DNA of 64,000 bases from Hahella sp. HNIBRBA332 (GTDB taxonomy: Bacteria; Pseudomonadota; Gammaproteobacteria; Pseudomonadales; Oleiphilaceae). Shown piece after piece: positions 43,689-53,470 of the stretch (positions are counted from its first letter, which is position 1; every line of letters begins with the position of its first letter). The translations under genes were made by a program, and so were the position numbers. The notes beneath the pieces are model-generated. The model made no database searches, was not told the origin of the DNA, and saw only the letters and a list, made by a program, of their open reading frames with translations. The DNA is taken from contig NZ_CP132203.1 of the NCBI RefSeq assembly GCF_030719035.1, forward strand, positions 6,218,501-6,282,500, read 5' to 3'.

Positions 43689-46600
43689 TTAGGGTTTATT
43701 CACAGCGGTCCGGTTTGCGGTGCGCAACAGGCCCGATTCAATGGCGTACTGCAGATAGCGGTGGAACAGGGGCTGATCGATGACAGGCATCGTCAGGCCC
43801 AGCTCCTCCATACGTTGTCGAAATTTGGCGTTGTCGATGCCGCCGGGCTCGAAACTGGGCGCGCCGGCGTCATGACTGCGTTGTTCAAAAAAGCCCAGGA
43901 TCGCCTGATCCTCTTCCGCGCCTCTTTCTTTGACGCGCTGGCTCCACTGGGATAGCGGCAGGGTGTCGAAGTCGAAACCGTACTCCCGCAGCCAACCGAA
44001 AATGCGCGCCAGACTGACGTCCTGGGGCGGGGTGACGTTGTAAACGCCGCCGCCCGGGCGGGACATAGCGTCGGCGACGATGAATTGCGCCACCGCGTCC
44101 ACTGGCGTCCAGGGCTCGCTGATAGGCAGATCCGGCAATGCGTCACTGCGCATCCCCGCCTGAATGATGCTCCACACCAGATCTTTGGCGTTGATGTAGC
44201 CAAAATCGGAGGCGCCGGTGACCCGGGCGAGTCGATACAGATTGACGGGGTAGCCTTTGTCGCGGGCGATTTCCGCCATGCGTTCGGAGGCCCACTTGCT
44301 CTGTTGATAGCCGTCGCCCAGCCCGTCATGAATGGGCGTGAAGTCCTCGCGCAGGCTGGGGGCGGCGGACGCCGGCGGCGCCACGGCGATGGTGGACACC
44401 AGATGCAGGGGAACGCCCCGCACGGCGGCCAGCTTGAGTAACTCGCCGGTGCTCAGTGCATTGGCGGCGCGCAGGGATTGGTAGTCGCGCATGACGCTGG
44501 TGACGGCGGCGTTATGGATGACTGCGTCAATGTGCTGAGCGAGCTGTTCAAAATCCGCCACGGACAGTCCCAGACGCGGCTTTTCCATATCCGCAAGCAG
44601 CACGCGCACCCGCCGAAACGCGCTGCAGGGCAGGCCCTGTTCCGACATCGCCTGCTCCAGACGATAGAAGGCTTCGGCGTCGGTGGCGCCGCGCACGGCG
44701 CACAGGATATCGGCGTCGGTTTGATAGAGCAGTTGATGCAGCAATTGCGCGCCGACGAACCCTGTGGCCCCGGTGAGCAATATCTGCCTGGGCGCTGCGC
44801 TCAGGTCGAATGCAACAGCCGGCGCCGGCGGCAGGGATTGAGCGAAAGCATCGCAGTCCGCCAGAATCTGTTCCAGCAAGTCCCGTGATTGCGGCTGCGC
44901 GTCATCCGTCGCAAACAACGCCTGAGCCAGCGCGGCGACGGTCGGACTTTGAAAAATCAAAGTGACCGGCACTTCCCGGCCAATGCGCGCGCTCAGTCTG
45001 TTGGCCACCTGAATGGATTGCAGGGACTGTCCGCCCAGCAGAAAGAAGTCGTCTTCCGGCTTGATGGCGCTTTGGCCCAGCACGTCGCGCCAGACATCAA
45101 TGATGAGTTGCTGTTCCGCGCTGGCCTCAGCTTGAGGCAAGTCGCTTGTAGATGCTGTTTCGATCGCGTTGAGCTGCTTGCGGTCCACCTTGCCGGCGGC
45201 GTTTTTGGGCAGGCGCTCATGCATGACCAGCGCAGATGGCGTCATCGCCGCCGGCAGCCTGGATTTAAGCGCCTCCCGCAATTCTGCGATGGCGTAGGGC
45301 TGTCCCGCCAGATGCGCCACCAGACACTTCACACCGTTACCTTGCTGGCTCAGTGTCACGGCGGCTTCCTGTACGCCGGGCAGGGCGCTGAGCGCAGACT
45401 CAATTTCCAGTGGGTCGATGCGATGGCCGCTGATCTTGATCTGATCATCCAAACGTCCCAGGAACTCGACATTGCCTTGCGCATTGATACGCGCACGGTC
45501 GCCGCTGCGATAGGCGCGCTGCGGCTGTTTGGCCCAGGGGAAATGCGCCTGGATAAAGCTTTCTGCGGTCTTCTCCGGCAGATTGAGGTAGCCGTCGGCC
45601 AGTCCGCCGCCGAGCAACAACAGCTCGCCTTCCTCGCCCCGCGGCAGCAGTTCCATCTCTGGATTGACTACCGCGACGGCGCGACCGCCCAGAGGCTGGC
45701 CGATGCTGATGACGCCTGCGTCAGCGCTGAGGTTCGCGCTGGTGGCGACCACCGTGGCTTCACTGGGGCCGTAAGTGTTGTACAGGGCGATGCGGTCGCC
45801 GAAACAGCCGCGCCATTGCGCCACCCGCTCCGGCAATACCGCTTCGCCGCCGATAATGACAGCGCGCAGACTGGGTGGGAGTTCCAGCGACGCCGTCGCG
45901 CAGCCGAACGCCAGCTCATGCCAGTACGCCGTGGGCAGATCCAACAGGGTGACGCCCCATTGGCGGCATTGCTCCAGAAAGCGCGGAGCGGATTCCAACA
46001 TGGCGTCATTGCGCAGAATAAGGCGCGCTCCCTGCGCCAAGGTGACGAAAATCTCTTCGATGCAGGCGTCAAAATGCAGCGGCGCAAACTGCAGTACGCG
46101 ATCCGAAGCGGTGACGGCGTAAGCGTCGATGGCGCCGGCGACGAACTCCGCCAGAGCCTGATGTCCGATAACCACGCCTTTCGGCGCGCCGGTAGAGCCG
46201 GAGGTGTAGATCAGGTAAGCGGGGCCCGCCTGTGTCGTCGACTCCGGCCACAGTACTGTTTTGCTGACTGCGTCCAGGGATAACGCCGCCAGACTCACTA
46301 CCGGCGAGTTGGCGTCGACGTTTAACTCGGAGTCCGAGTTCTCCGTCACCACCAAAGCGGGGCGGGCGTCTTCAATGATCAGGCGATTGCGGGCGATGGG
46401 CGCGGCCGGATCCAGAAAAACGAACGCGGCTTCGGCGGCCCAGGTCGCCAGCGCCGTCACGATGGCGCCTTCGCTGCGAGGCAGCGCCAGGGCGACGATA
46501 TCACCCGGATTCACTCCAGATTGTCGCAGGCGTTCGGCAATTCCAGTAACGCGCTCGCCCAGCTCTTCATAGCTGAGGCAACGCCCGTTCGCCTGCAGGG

Positions 46601-48011
46601 CGATGGCCTGCGGGGTTGTCATAATGCGTTGGCGCAACGCAGTGAGAACAGGTTGCGGCGTCTGGCTGGTGGCGGGGCCCTGCAGCCAGGACAGCGCATC
46701 ACGATCAACCTGAATGGGCTGCTCCATATCGACTGCGACCTGCTCCAGCAACGTCAGCATCTGCTGCTGAATGTTCTGCAAATCGGTTTGGCTGTAACGG
46801 TTCGGGTTGGCGTCCAGATCGAAACGCAGGCCGCCGTCCTTGTTCAGAATAAAGGCGAAGGACAAGTCCTCCACCGGACCGGCGCAGAGATTATGAGTGC
46901 GGGAGACGCAGCCCTGAAATTCCACATGGCGGTCGAACGGCATGATGTTCACCACCGGGCCGAACAGACGTTGATCACCGCCCACGCGATTGAGGTCGCG
47001 ACGCAGCTGCTCATAGCGGTAGCGCTGATGCATGCGGGTCAGACGGGTTTGCTGCGCAGCGAGTTGCACCAGGTCTTTAAAGGAATCCACGCCAGCGACC
47101 TGCAGACGCAGAGGAATAATATTCATCACCATGGCGGGTACGCGCAGGGACGCGGAGCCCATGCGTCCCATGACCGGCGCGCCCAGCGTGACTTCGCGGG
47201 CGCCGGTGCGGCGATGAATCAGATAAGCGGTGGCGGCGGTGAGCGCATCCGACCACGTGGCTCCGACCGCGCTGGCCGCGGTTTGCAGTCGCTTGATCAA
47301 CTCCGCCGGCAGGCTGCGCTCCACCCGCGTCGCCATGTCGGCGATGGGCGCGTTGGAGCGGCTGAGGCTGACGGGCGGCGTCTGGCCTTCCAGATAGCCT
47401 GCCCAGAAATCCCGGTCCTTGGCGAACGCCGGTGATTGGCGATAGCGCAGGTCTTCCTCCAGCACTTTATCGTAGTCGCCAAAGGCGCGTCCCACCGTGG
47501 CGGGGTCTGTTTCCGGGTTGGCCGCCAGGGCGTTGTAGATTTCCGCCACCCGTTGCGACAACAGGGCGAAGGCGAAACCGTCGCAGGCGATATGATGGAT
47601 GCGTTGATGCCAGCAGTAGTGGTCGTCGCCGAGTTTGATCAGAGCCTGGGTGAACAGCGGCCCTTGCGACAGGTCCACAGTGGCGGTCAGATCGCTCAGC
47701 ATCCACAGGCGCGCCTGCTCCAGCGGCGCTTCGAAGTGGCTGTAATCTTTCTGCACCAGGACGAACTCCGGCGCGTGCAGACGTTGCGCCGTTTCCCTGG
47801 CGCCGGAATGGAAGGTAGCGTGCAGCGCAGGCGCTTCGATCAACGCCTGGCGCAACGCGCGCTCAAACAGCTGGATGTGCAGCGGTCCGCGCAATTCCAC
47901 ATATTCAGCCGCGTTGTACATGGGGCTGGCGGGGTTGATCTGCTGGCCCAGCCATATCCCGTTCTGCGCGGCGGACAATCCTTTGATCAACGTCTCGGCC
48001 GGAGTGGTCAT
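43689..48011 (-). CDS. mxcG: NRPS, C-A-PCP-reductase, myxochelin-type MxcG
   Basis: 1440 aa from ATG 48011 (upstream in-frame residues overlap the previous gene). Condensation domain with HHIACDG (about 137); adenylation domain with YTSGSTGAPKG (about 600) and AAGKVDR; carrier site GGQSLQS (about 992); reductase with TGATGFVG (about 1077) and YQQSK (about 1234). Hand alignment to GrsA gives pocket residues D-A-E-D-I-G-T-V-V(-K), a lysine-type code. Predicted: load Lys, acylate both amines with DHB, release reductively as aldehyde. Cognate to MxcG of Stigmatella. The central enzyme of the locus. Confidence 0.92.
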   Translation of the reverse strand: MTTPAETLIKGLSAAQNGIWLGQQINPASPMYNAAEYVELRGPLHIQLFERALRQALIEAPALHATFHSGARETAQRLHAPEFVLVQKDYSHFEAPLEQARLWMLSDLTATVDLSQGPLFTQALIKLGDDHYCWHQRIHHIACDGFAFALLSQRVAEIYNALAANPETDPATVGRAFGDYDKVLEEDLRYRQSPAFAKDRDFWAGYLEGQTPPVSLSRSNAPIADMATRVERSLPAELIKRLQTAASAVGATWSDALTAATAYLIHRRTGAREVTLGAPVMGRMGSASLRVPAMVMNIIPLRLQVAGVDSFKDLVQLAAQQTRLTRMHQRYRYEQLRRDLNRVGGDQRLFGPVVNIMPFDRHVEFQGCVSRTHNLCAGPVEDLSFAFILNKDGGLRFDLDANPNRYSQTDLQNIQQQMLTLLEQVAVDMEQPIQVDRDALSWLQGPATSQTPQPVLTALRQRIMTTPQAIALQANGRCLSYEELGERVTGIAERLRQSGVNPGDIVALALPRSEGAIVTALATWAAEAAFVFLDPAAPIARNRLIIEDARPALVVTENSDSELNVDANSPVVSLAALSLDAVSKTVLWPESTTQAGPAYLIYTSGSTGAPKGVVIGHQALAEFVAGAIDAYAVTASDRVLQFAPLHFDACIEEIFVTLAQGARLILRNDAMLESAPRFLEQCRQWGVTLLDLPTAYWHELAFGCATASLELPPSLRAVIIGGEAVLPERVAQWRGCFGDRIALYNTYGPSEATVVATSANLSADAGVISIGQPLGGRAVAVVNPEMELLPRGEEGELLLLGGGLADGYLNLPEKTAESFIQAHFPWAKQPQRAYRSGDRARINAQGNVEFLGRLDDQIKISGHRIDPLEIESALSALPGVQEAAVTLSQQGNGVKCLVAHLAGQPYAIAELREALKSRLPAAMTPSALVMHERLPKNAAGKVDRKQLNAIETASTSDLPQAEASAEQQLIIDVWRDVLGQSAIKPEDDFFLLGGQSLQSIQVANRLSARIGREVPVTLIFQSPTVAALAQALFATDDAQPQSRDLLEQILADCDAFAQSLPPAPAVAFDLSAAPRQILLTGATGFVGAQLLHQLLYQTDADILCAVRGATDAEAFYRLEQAMSEQGLPCSAFRRVRVLLADMEKPRLGLSVADFEQLAQHIDAVIHNAAVTSVMRDYQSLRAANALSTGELLKLAAVRGVPLHLVSTIAVAPPASAAPSLREDFTPIHDGLGDGYQQSKWASERMAEIARDKGYPVNLYRLARVTGASDFGYINAKDLVWSIIQAGMRSDALPDLPISEPWTPVDAVAQFIVADAMSRPGGGVYNVTPPQDVSLARIFGWLREYGFDFDTLPLSQWSQRVKERGAEEDQAILGFFEQRSHDAGAPSFEPGGIDNAKFRQRMEELGLTMPVIDQPLFHRYLQYAIESGLLRTANRTAVNKP

Positions 48012-48016
48012 CAATC

Positions 48017-48925
48017 TCAGGCCTCCGTCGTCGTCAGGCGTGGTTCGATGGTGCGCCACCATTCACTGATGGTCAGCGACTCCGCCAGATCCACAAAGGT
48101 GATGTCGGCGCCGCGGGCGCGCCAGTTTTCCAGCAGGGACATGACGCGAATGGAGTCGAGTCCCATGTACATCAGATTCTCTTCCGGGTCCACGTCTTCC
48201 GGGCTCATCATCAGAATGGCGGCGACGTCGCGACGCAGGGCTTCCAGACTCAACGGTTCGGCTGGAGCGGCCGCGGTGTTGGCGGTTGCGCCGTTCAGCG
48301 CCGCCAGCACCACTTCCAGTGGGTCGACGTGGCCACAGCGCTGCGCCACATAGTTCAACGCCATTTTCTGTTCCTGTTCGGAAAAATCGGCGACGGCGTC
48401 CGCCACCACGAAAGGCTTGATGTCGAGCATGAAGGCTTCCAGTGAGGTGGCCAGCACGCCGATGTGAGCGTAGACGCCGCAGATGATGAGCTGGTCTTTG
48501 CCGTTTTCACGCATGTAATCCAGCAGGGGCGTGCGTTTGAACGCGCTGTAGCGCCATTTCACGTATTGGATGTCGTCGTCTTCCGGCGCCAGCTCCGCCA
48601 CGATGTCGGTCAGGTTGGGATCGGCCGCCAGACCGGTTCCCCAGAAATCCGTCAACAGCGCACGGTCTTCCTGCGTCTGGTCGCCAGGCTGGGCGGTATA
48701 CACCACGGGCACGCCGGCTTTTTTGCAGGCCGCCTTCAGCGCCTGGATATTGGCGAGCAGAGGGCCCATGGGCTCTCCGTCCAGATTGTAGAAGTTAACG
48801 AAATAACGCTGCATGTCGTGCACCAGCAGCACCGCCCGCGACGGATCGATAGTCCAGTCGGTCTTGTTGCTTGGCAGGGCGGATGCGTTCGCCAGGGAAT
48901 AATCAGCGATTTTTGGAATAGCCAT
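48017..48925 (-). CDS. entB: Isochorismatase with aryl carrier domain (EntB/DhbB/MxcF)
   Basis: 302 aa from ATG 48925 (AGGAC upstream). Isochorismatase domain to about 205: LLVHDMQRYFVNFY, KWRYSAFKRTPL, ICGVYAHIGVLATSLEAFMLDI in pieces. C-terminal carrier domain at about 220-300 with GLDSIRVMSL carrying the phosphopantetheine Ser. Converts isochorismate to 2,3-dihydro-DHB and presents DHB as thioester to the NRPS. Ends 6 bp before the NRPS start. Confidence 0.93.
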   Translation of the reverse strand: MAIPKIADYSLANASALPSNKTDWTIDPSRAVLLVHDMQRYFVNFYNLDGEPMGPLLANIQALKAACKKAGVPVVYTAQPGDQTQEDRALLTDFWGTGLAADPNLTDIVAELAPEDDDIQYVKWRYSAFKRTPLLDYMRENGKDQLIICGVYAHIGVLATSLEAFMLDIKPFVVADAVADFSEQEQKMALNYVAQRCGHVDPLEVVLAALNGATANTAAAPAEPLSLEALRRDVAAILMMSPEDVDPEENLMYMGLDSIRVMSLLENWRARGADITFVDLAESLTISEWWRTIEPRLTTTEA

Positions 48926-48958
48926 AGGGGTCCTTATCAACCTAAATCTTGTTCTGGT

Positions 48959-50623
48959 TTAAGCCATGGTGGGCGGCGCGATCTTATCCGCGATCATCTG
49001 CCGCAACGCCTTCTTGTCCACCTTGCCCAGACGGGTTTTGGGGAAGGCGTCGACGAACTCGATGCGGTCTGGGATCTTGAACACGGCGAGATCGCGCTCG
49101 CGCAGAAATTTGAGCAGATCCTGCGGGCGCGGGCGTTGCCCCGGCGCGGCGGCATGAGTCTGCGGAATGACGTAGGCGCAGGTGCGCTCGCCAAGGTAGG
49201 GGTCCGGCATCGCCACGACAGCGGCGTCGTGCACCAGCGGGTGCGCCAGCAAATGGTTCTCCAGCTCGTCTGCGGCCACTTTTTCACCGCCCCGGTTGAT
49301 CTGGTCTTTGGCGCGACCTTCCACCACCAGATAACCGGCGTCAGTCAGGCGCACTACATCGCCGGTGCGATAGAAACCGTCGGCGGTGAAGGATTTGGCG
49401 TTGTGCTCCGCCGCCTTGAAATAACCGCGAATCGTGTAGGGACCGCGGGTCAGCAATAGCCCGGTGGCGCCAGGCGCTACCGGCTGGTCGTCCTCGTCCA
49501 CGATGCGCACTTCATCCGCCGGCGAAATCGGGCGACCCTGGGTGGTGACGACGGTGTCGATGTCGTCGTCCAGGCGGGTGTAGTTCACTAGGCCTTCCGC
49601 CATGCCGAATACCTGCTGCAGCTTGCAGCCTAGGACCGGCGTGACGCGGCGGGCGGCTTCTTCAGTAAACTTGGCCCCGCCCACCTGCAATACCTGCAGG
49701 CTGGACAGATCCGGCGGCGAACCGGCGTTCTTCAGATTGTCGCAGGCGGTCATCCAGGCCAGGGCCAGTGGCGGCACCATGGCGGTCATGGTGACCCGGT
49801 GACGGGCGATCAACGGAAACGCGATATCCGGCGCGCCGGACTCGGACAGCACCACGGTTCCTCCTGCGAACAGAACGCCCAGGACGCCCGGGGAACTGAG
49901 CGGGAAATTATGCGCGGCGGGCAGCACGGAGAGGTACACGGTCTGCGGCGACAACTCGCAAATCTCGGCGCTGGCGCGCACGCTGTACAGATAGTCGTCG
50001 TGGGTGCGCGGAATCAGCTTGGACATGCCGGTAGTGCCGCCGGACAGCTGCAACAGCGCGATCGCGGAAGGATCGATCTCCGGCAGTGAACAGGGTTCCT
50101 GGAATAAACCGTCGAGAGGGACAAAGTCTCCCGCGTCGCCGGCGATGATGACATGCTGCACCAGGCGCTCGTTTTTCAATTTCCCGCCGATATCGCGATA
50201 GTCGAACCCGCCGCTTTTGGCCGGTGCGATATAGGCGACGGCGTCGGCGAATTCGCAAAAGTAGCTGATCTCGGCGTAGCGGTGGGTGGGCAGGGCCATG
50301 ATCGGCGCCGCGCCCAGGCGAAACAGCGCAAAAATCACTTCAATGAATTCGCCGATGTTAGGCAGTTGCACCACGACCTTGGAACCCGGAGTAATTCCGA
50401 GGGTAATTAATCCTGATGCCAACTGATCCGCCCTGGCGTTAAGATCGCCATAAGTCCAGGAACGCTCGCCGGCGATCACCGCGGTGCGGTCGCCGAACGC
50501 CTGAGCGCCGCGGCTCAGAATGCTTCCCAGGTCGTCACCGGTCCAGTAGCCGGCGACGCGGTACAGCTCCGCCTCCGCAGCGGGCCAGGGCGTGAGTTCG
50601 ATCTGCTCCATGCTCGCGGACAT
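48959..50623 (-). CDS. entE: 2,3-dihydroxybenzoate-AMP ligase (EntE/DhbE/MxcE)
   Basis: 554 aa ANL enzyme. LLQLSGGTTGMSKLIPRTHDDY in pieces, the aryl-acid-type AHNFPLSSPG, GGAKF, YRTGDVVRLTDAGYLVVEGRAKDQINRGGEKV in pieces, and the LGKVDKKAL lysine. Activates DHB and transfers it to the carrier domain of EntB. Starts inside the stop of the upstream gene (TGATG). Confidence 0.94.
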   Translation of the reverse strand: MSASMEQIELTPWPAAEAELYRVAGYWTGDDLGSILSRGAQAFGDRTAVIAGERSWTYGDLNARADQLASGLITLGITPGSKVVVQLPNIGEFIEVIFALFRLGAAPIMALPTHRYAEISYFCEFADAVAYIAPAKSGGFDYRDIGGKLKNERLVQHVIIAGDAGDFVPLDGLFQEPCSLPEIDPSAIALLQLSGGTTGMSKLIPRTHDDYLYSVRASAEICELSPQTVYLSVLPAAHNFPLSSPGVLGVLFAGGTVVLSESGAPDIAFPLIARHRVTMTAMVPPLALAWMTACDNLKNAGSPPDLSSLQVLQVGGAKFTEEAARRVTPVLGCKLQQVFGMAEGLVNYTRLDDDIDTVVTTQGRPISPADEVRIVDEDDQPVAPGATGLLLTRGPYTIRGYFKAAEHNAKSFTADGFYRTGDVVRLTDAGYLVVEGRAKDQINRGGEKVAADELENHLLAHPLVHDAAVVAMPDPYLGERTCAYVIPQTHAAAPGQRPRPQDLLKFLRERDLAVFKIPDRIEFVDAFPKTRLGKVDKKALRQMIADKIAPPTMA

Positions 50624-51837
50624 CAGGCGATCTCCACGCGGGTAGGCGCGGACGCATGGCTGTCGAGGCCGATGGCGTTCAGCATGGTCTTTAACTTGGT
50701 GGAGGTCTCATCCAGTTCTTTCTGTGGGTCGGAGCCTTCGACTACGCCTGCGCCTGCGTAAAGGCGAAGCAGGCGGTCCTCCACTTCCGCACAGCGGATG
50801 GTGACGGCCCATTCACCGTCGCCGGAGGCGTCGCTCCAGCCGACCATACCTGTGAAAAAGCCCCGGTTAAAGGGCTCCAGTTCACCAATCAATTCCCTGG
50901 CGCGCTCCGTGGGATAACCGCACACGGCGGGCGTGGGGTGCAGCGCCTGCGCCAAAGCATAAGAGGTGATGGCCGGATCGATCAGCTCGCCAGTGATTTC
51001 CGTGGACAGGTGCCACAGCGTCGGCGTTTGCGTCAGTGAAGGCGTGCTGGGCACATCCAGATTGCGACAGAATGGCGCCAGCGCTTTGGCCACCGCGTCG
51101 ATCACGACAGCATGTTCATGCAGGTCTTTTTCCGATTGCAGCAACGCGCCGGCGCGGCGGGCGTCTTCTTTGCGGTCCGGGCTGCGCGCGACGGAACCCG
51201 CCAGCGGATTAGCGAATACGCGCATGCCACTGCGCGAAACCAGCAGCTCCGGGCTGGCCCCCACCAGAAAACGGCGGGGATGGGCCGCATCCGCCAGATT
51301 GGCGGCGAAGTTATACCCTTTCGGATTGGCGCGGCGCAGATTGGTGAGCAACTGTACAATGTCGATAGGACGGTCAGCGCGCAGTTCCAGGGAACGCGCC
51401 AACACCACTTTGCTGATGTCGCCGCGGCGAATATGCTCCAACGCGCTGTTCACGCTTTGTTTGTAGCCCGCGCCGGATGGTACTTCCTTCGCCTCATAAG
51501 ACCCGAAATCGGTGATGACGCCGGTGCGCCCGGAAACCACGTCGCGACGACGCCAGGACCGGGTAGGCACAGTCAGCATGGGCGCTTCCCCTGGCAGGAA
51601 AGGAGCGGCGCCGACCACCATGGGATCTTCGATACCCTGTTCCCTGGCCTCGCGCAGGGCGGCGGGGATGGCTTCATTCAGATCTCCAGCGCCCAGACGG
51701 GCGAAGACGCCGGCGGTCATCAGGGTTTGCCGGGGTGAGGAGAAGAAAAAAGGAGTTTCCGTCAGATGTTTTTTCAGCAATTGGAGAAACGCTTGATCAT
51801 CCGCCTGTGGTTCCAGATGCAACGTCAAGTCATTCAT
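50623..51837 (-). CDS. entC: Isochorismate synthase (EntC/DhbC/MxcD)
   Basis: 404 aa chorismate-binding enzyme. KVVLARSLEL, FLVGASPELLVSR, HLSTEITGEL, HPTPAVCGYP and YAGAGVVEGSDPQKELDET in pieces are the MenF/EntC signatures. Converts chorismate to isochorismate, the first step of DHB synthesis. First gene of the biosynthetic operon; a Fur box lies 89 bp upstream. Confidence 0.95.
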   Translation of the reverse strand: MNDLTLHLEPQADDQAFLQLLKKHLTETPFFFSSPRQTLMTAGVFARLGAGDLNEAIPAALREAREQGIEDPMVVGAAPFLPGEAPMLTVPTRSWRRRDVVSGRTGVITDFGSYEAKEVPSGAGYKQSVNSALEHIRRGDISKVVLARSLELRADRPIDIVQLLTNLRRANPKGYNFAANLADAAHPRRFLVGASPELLVSRSGMRVFANPLAGSVARSPDRKEDARRAGALLQSEKDLHEHAVVIDAVAKALAPFCRNLDVPSTPSLTQTPTLWHLSTEITGELIDPAITSYALAQALHPTPAVCGYPTERARELIGELEPFNRGFFTGMVGWSDASGDGEWAVTIRCAEVEDRLLRLYAGAGVVEGSDPQKELDETSTKLKTMLNAIGLDSHASAPTRVEIA

Positions 51838-51925
51838 GCCTGCTCCTTAGGTGACTGGTTATCAGACAGGCTGCTCCTCAGAACCGGTGAGCCGCCCCGC
51901 GTTAAGAAATGTAAAATATAATCTA

Positions 51926-51944
51926 AATGAAAATAATTCTCATT
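51926..51944. promoter_or_regulatory. Fur box upstream of entC
   Basis: AATGAAAATAATTCTCATT is a near-palindromic 19-mer of Fur-box type, 89 bp upstream of the entC start. Confidence 0.8.
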
Positions 51945-52083
51945 TGAAGAGAAATTTTCTTGTCCCACAGGGTGGAAAATGACAAGTTCGGACCTGATTT
52001 ACGTACCGCCAGGCAGGAGCGGCGCGCATCGCAAGGGAAACGGACGGGACGTCCGCCTTCGCGAAAGAAAATCAATGTTATTT

Positions 52084-52102
52084 GATATTGATTATTATTT
52101 GC
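52084..52102. promoter_or_regulatory. Second Fur-like site
   Basis: GATATTGATTATTATTTGC agrees at 16 of 19 positions with the Fur box at 53264-53282, which supports it as a weak or distal Fur site for the entC operon. Confidence 0.55.
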
Positions 52103-52171
52103 AACCGATTGTTAGACGTATTGATTCGTCCAGAGGGCAGTCTTCACCGGTCTGACTTTACCAAAAACCGA

Positions 52172-53182
52172 CTAAGCTCCAGCGTCGTCAACGTTCTGAG
52201 TTGCGTCGATGGCGGCGAGAAAGCGCTGGCGATGCGGCGGCGGCAGTAGCTGCGCGCGTCGGCGCATCTCCGCCAGCGGCAACGGGTTGTCGCCGCAGCG
52301 TGGAAAAGTCTTCCGTTTGTGGGCGGCGCCGAGAAACAGATAGCCGTCGAACAGCTCCCGCACAGGGCGTTCGGCGAGATAAGGAACCCGTTGACTGAGC
52401 GCGGCGAATGGCAGAGCGCCCAAGGCGCTGCGGGCGGTGTGAACCAGCGCGGGCGTCCGCCAGTTTTCACGTTGTGCGACTGCCGTGACATCGGGGCGAT
52501 GGCCGAAATGAGGCCAGAGATAATAACTCTGCCCCGGATCAAGGTTGCGCAAGCGGCTGGCCAGGGGCGACCCGTTTATTCCTGGCGGGTTGTTTGTTGC
52601 TGGCTGTGTATGCATTCCCGGCATAGCGCCAGATGGGTAACCGCGAAGCAGGTGGAACGCGCCAAAGATCAACAGCGCGCGCCGATTGCGTGCGATGACT
52701 TCCTGTTCAATCAACCCCTGATAGTGGACTTCCCGTCGCTGGTTGGCCTCTCGCCACTGGCGTCCAGCGTCGGCGGCGCGCCAGTCGATAGGCGGGTCCG
52801 CCGCCAATACGCGTATTCGGGGCGCTGGCAGGCGTTGATTGATGTGTCGCACCGCTTGAAAAAAACGTCGGTAAACCTCGGCGAACCAGGCGCAAAAATG
52901 CAGGGTATCGCCGCAAACGGCGTCGATTTTGTCTTCAAGTCCTGGTTTGCCGGCGATATAGGCGTCCAACAGAGGCTGACTGCAGGCGGCGGCGAACTCA
53001 ACGACGATGGTGTCCAACAATGGCGCGGTATCCGGGCGCAGCAAACAGTCGATAAGCCATTGCAGGATCGCCTCCACGCCATGGGCGTCGCCGACCCCGA
53101 CGATCTGGTATTGCCTCAGCAACGCCGCCAACGCAGGCGTTGCGGATTCGTGGACAGGGAATCTGGGGGAATGCGGGGTCAC
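52172..53182 (-). CDS. Unknown protein of the Tiki/ChaN/EreA-like type, Fur-linked
   Basis: 336 aa from a GTG start; no signal peptide. The N-terminal strand-loop IVGVGDAHGVEAI and the later LLIFGAFHLLRG resemble the paired GxxH/GAFH motifs of the Tiki/ChaN/erythromycin-esterase-like superfamily. RVLAADPPIDW is a second conserved-looking block. I do not know its function. Its start is about 80-100 bp from a Fur box shared with the divergent TonB receptor, so it is probably iron-repressed and may handle the ferric siderophore or its hydrolysis. This is inference. Confidence 0.6.
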   Translation of the reverse strand: MTPHSPRFPVHESATPALAALLRQYQIVGVGDAHGVEAILQWLIDCLLRPDTAPLLDTIVVEFAAACSQPLLDAYIAGKPGLEDKIDAVCGDTLHFCAWFAEVYRRFFQAVRHINQRLPAPRIRVLAADPPIDWRAADAGRQWREANQRREVHYQGLIEQEVIARNRRALLIFGAFHLLRGYPSGAMPGMHTQPATNNPPGINGSPLASRLRNLDPGQSYYLWPHFGHRPDVTAVAQRENWRTPALVHTARSALGALPFAALSQRVPYLAERPVRELFDGYLFLGAAHKRKTFPRCGDNPLPLAEMRRRAQLLPPPHRQRFLAAIDATQNVDDAGA

Positions 53183-53263
53183 GCGTCGTCTACTACCTTG
53201 GGGGCTAGTCGCTTGTTCTACAGGAAAAAAAGAGTCTACCTGTAAGACGACTTATTGTCATTT

Positions 53264-53282
53264 GACAATGATTATCATTTGC
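53264..53282. promoter_or_regulatory. Fur box between divergent receptor and orphan gene
   Basis: GACAATGATTATCATTTGC, a near-consensus Fur box with AATGATTATCATT core, lies between the minus gene starting at 53182 and the receptor gene starting at 53471. Confidence 0.87.
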
Positions 53283-53470
53283 AATAGTCTGGGCCCGCTC
53301 GTAAGGACAGCGCGCCGTCACTCCGCCTCCCGCAGTATTTGCGGACTCTGACGCACTTCCATTTCTGGAGTCGCCTGATTTCCGCTGTCATTCCGACGTC
53401 GCCTCCGAAGACGCGCCCGGCGCGGTTTGCTTCGCAATATTCCATTTCAGTTTTATCGGTAACAGCAGTC

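Larger units (their letters stand above)
51838..52171. other. Intergenic region upstream of entC
   Basis: 334 bp without ORF, containing two Fur-like sites (51926-51944 and 52084-52102) and the 3' flank of the gene at 52172. Confidence 0.6.

Noticed and set aside
42490..43692. 400-aa plus-strand ORF
   Set aside because: Antisense to the class III aminotransferase; His/Gln-rich composition typical of the complement of a GC-rich gene.
44889..46283. 464-aa plus-strand ORF
   Set aside because: Antisense to the NRPS adenylation domain; no domain recognised.
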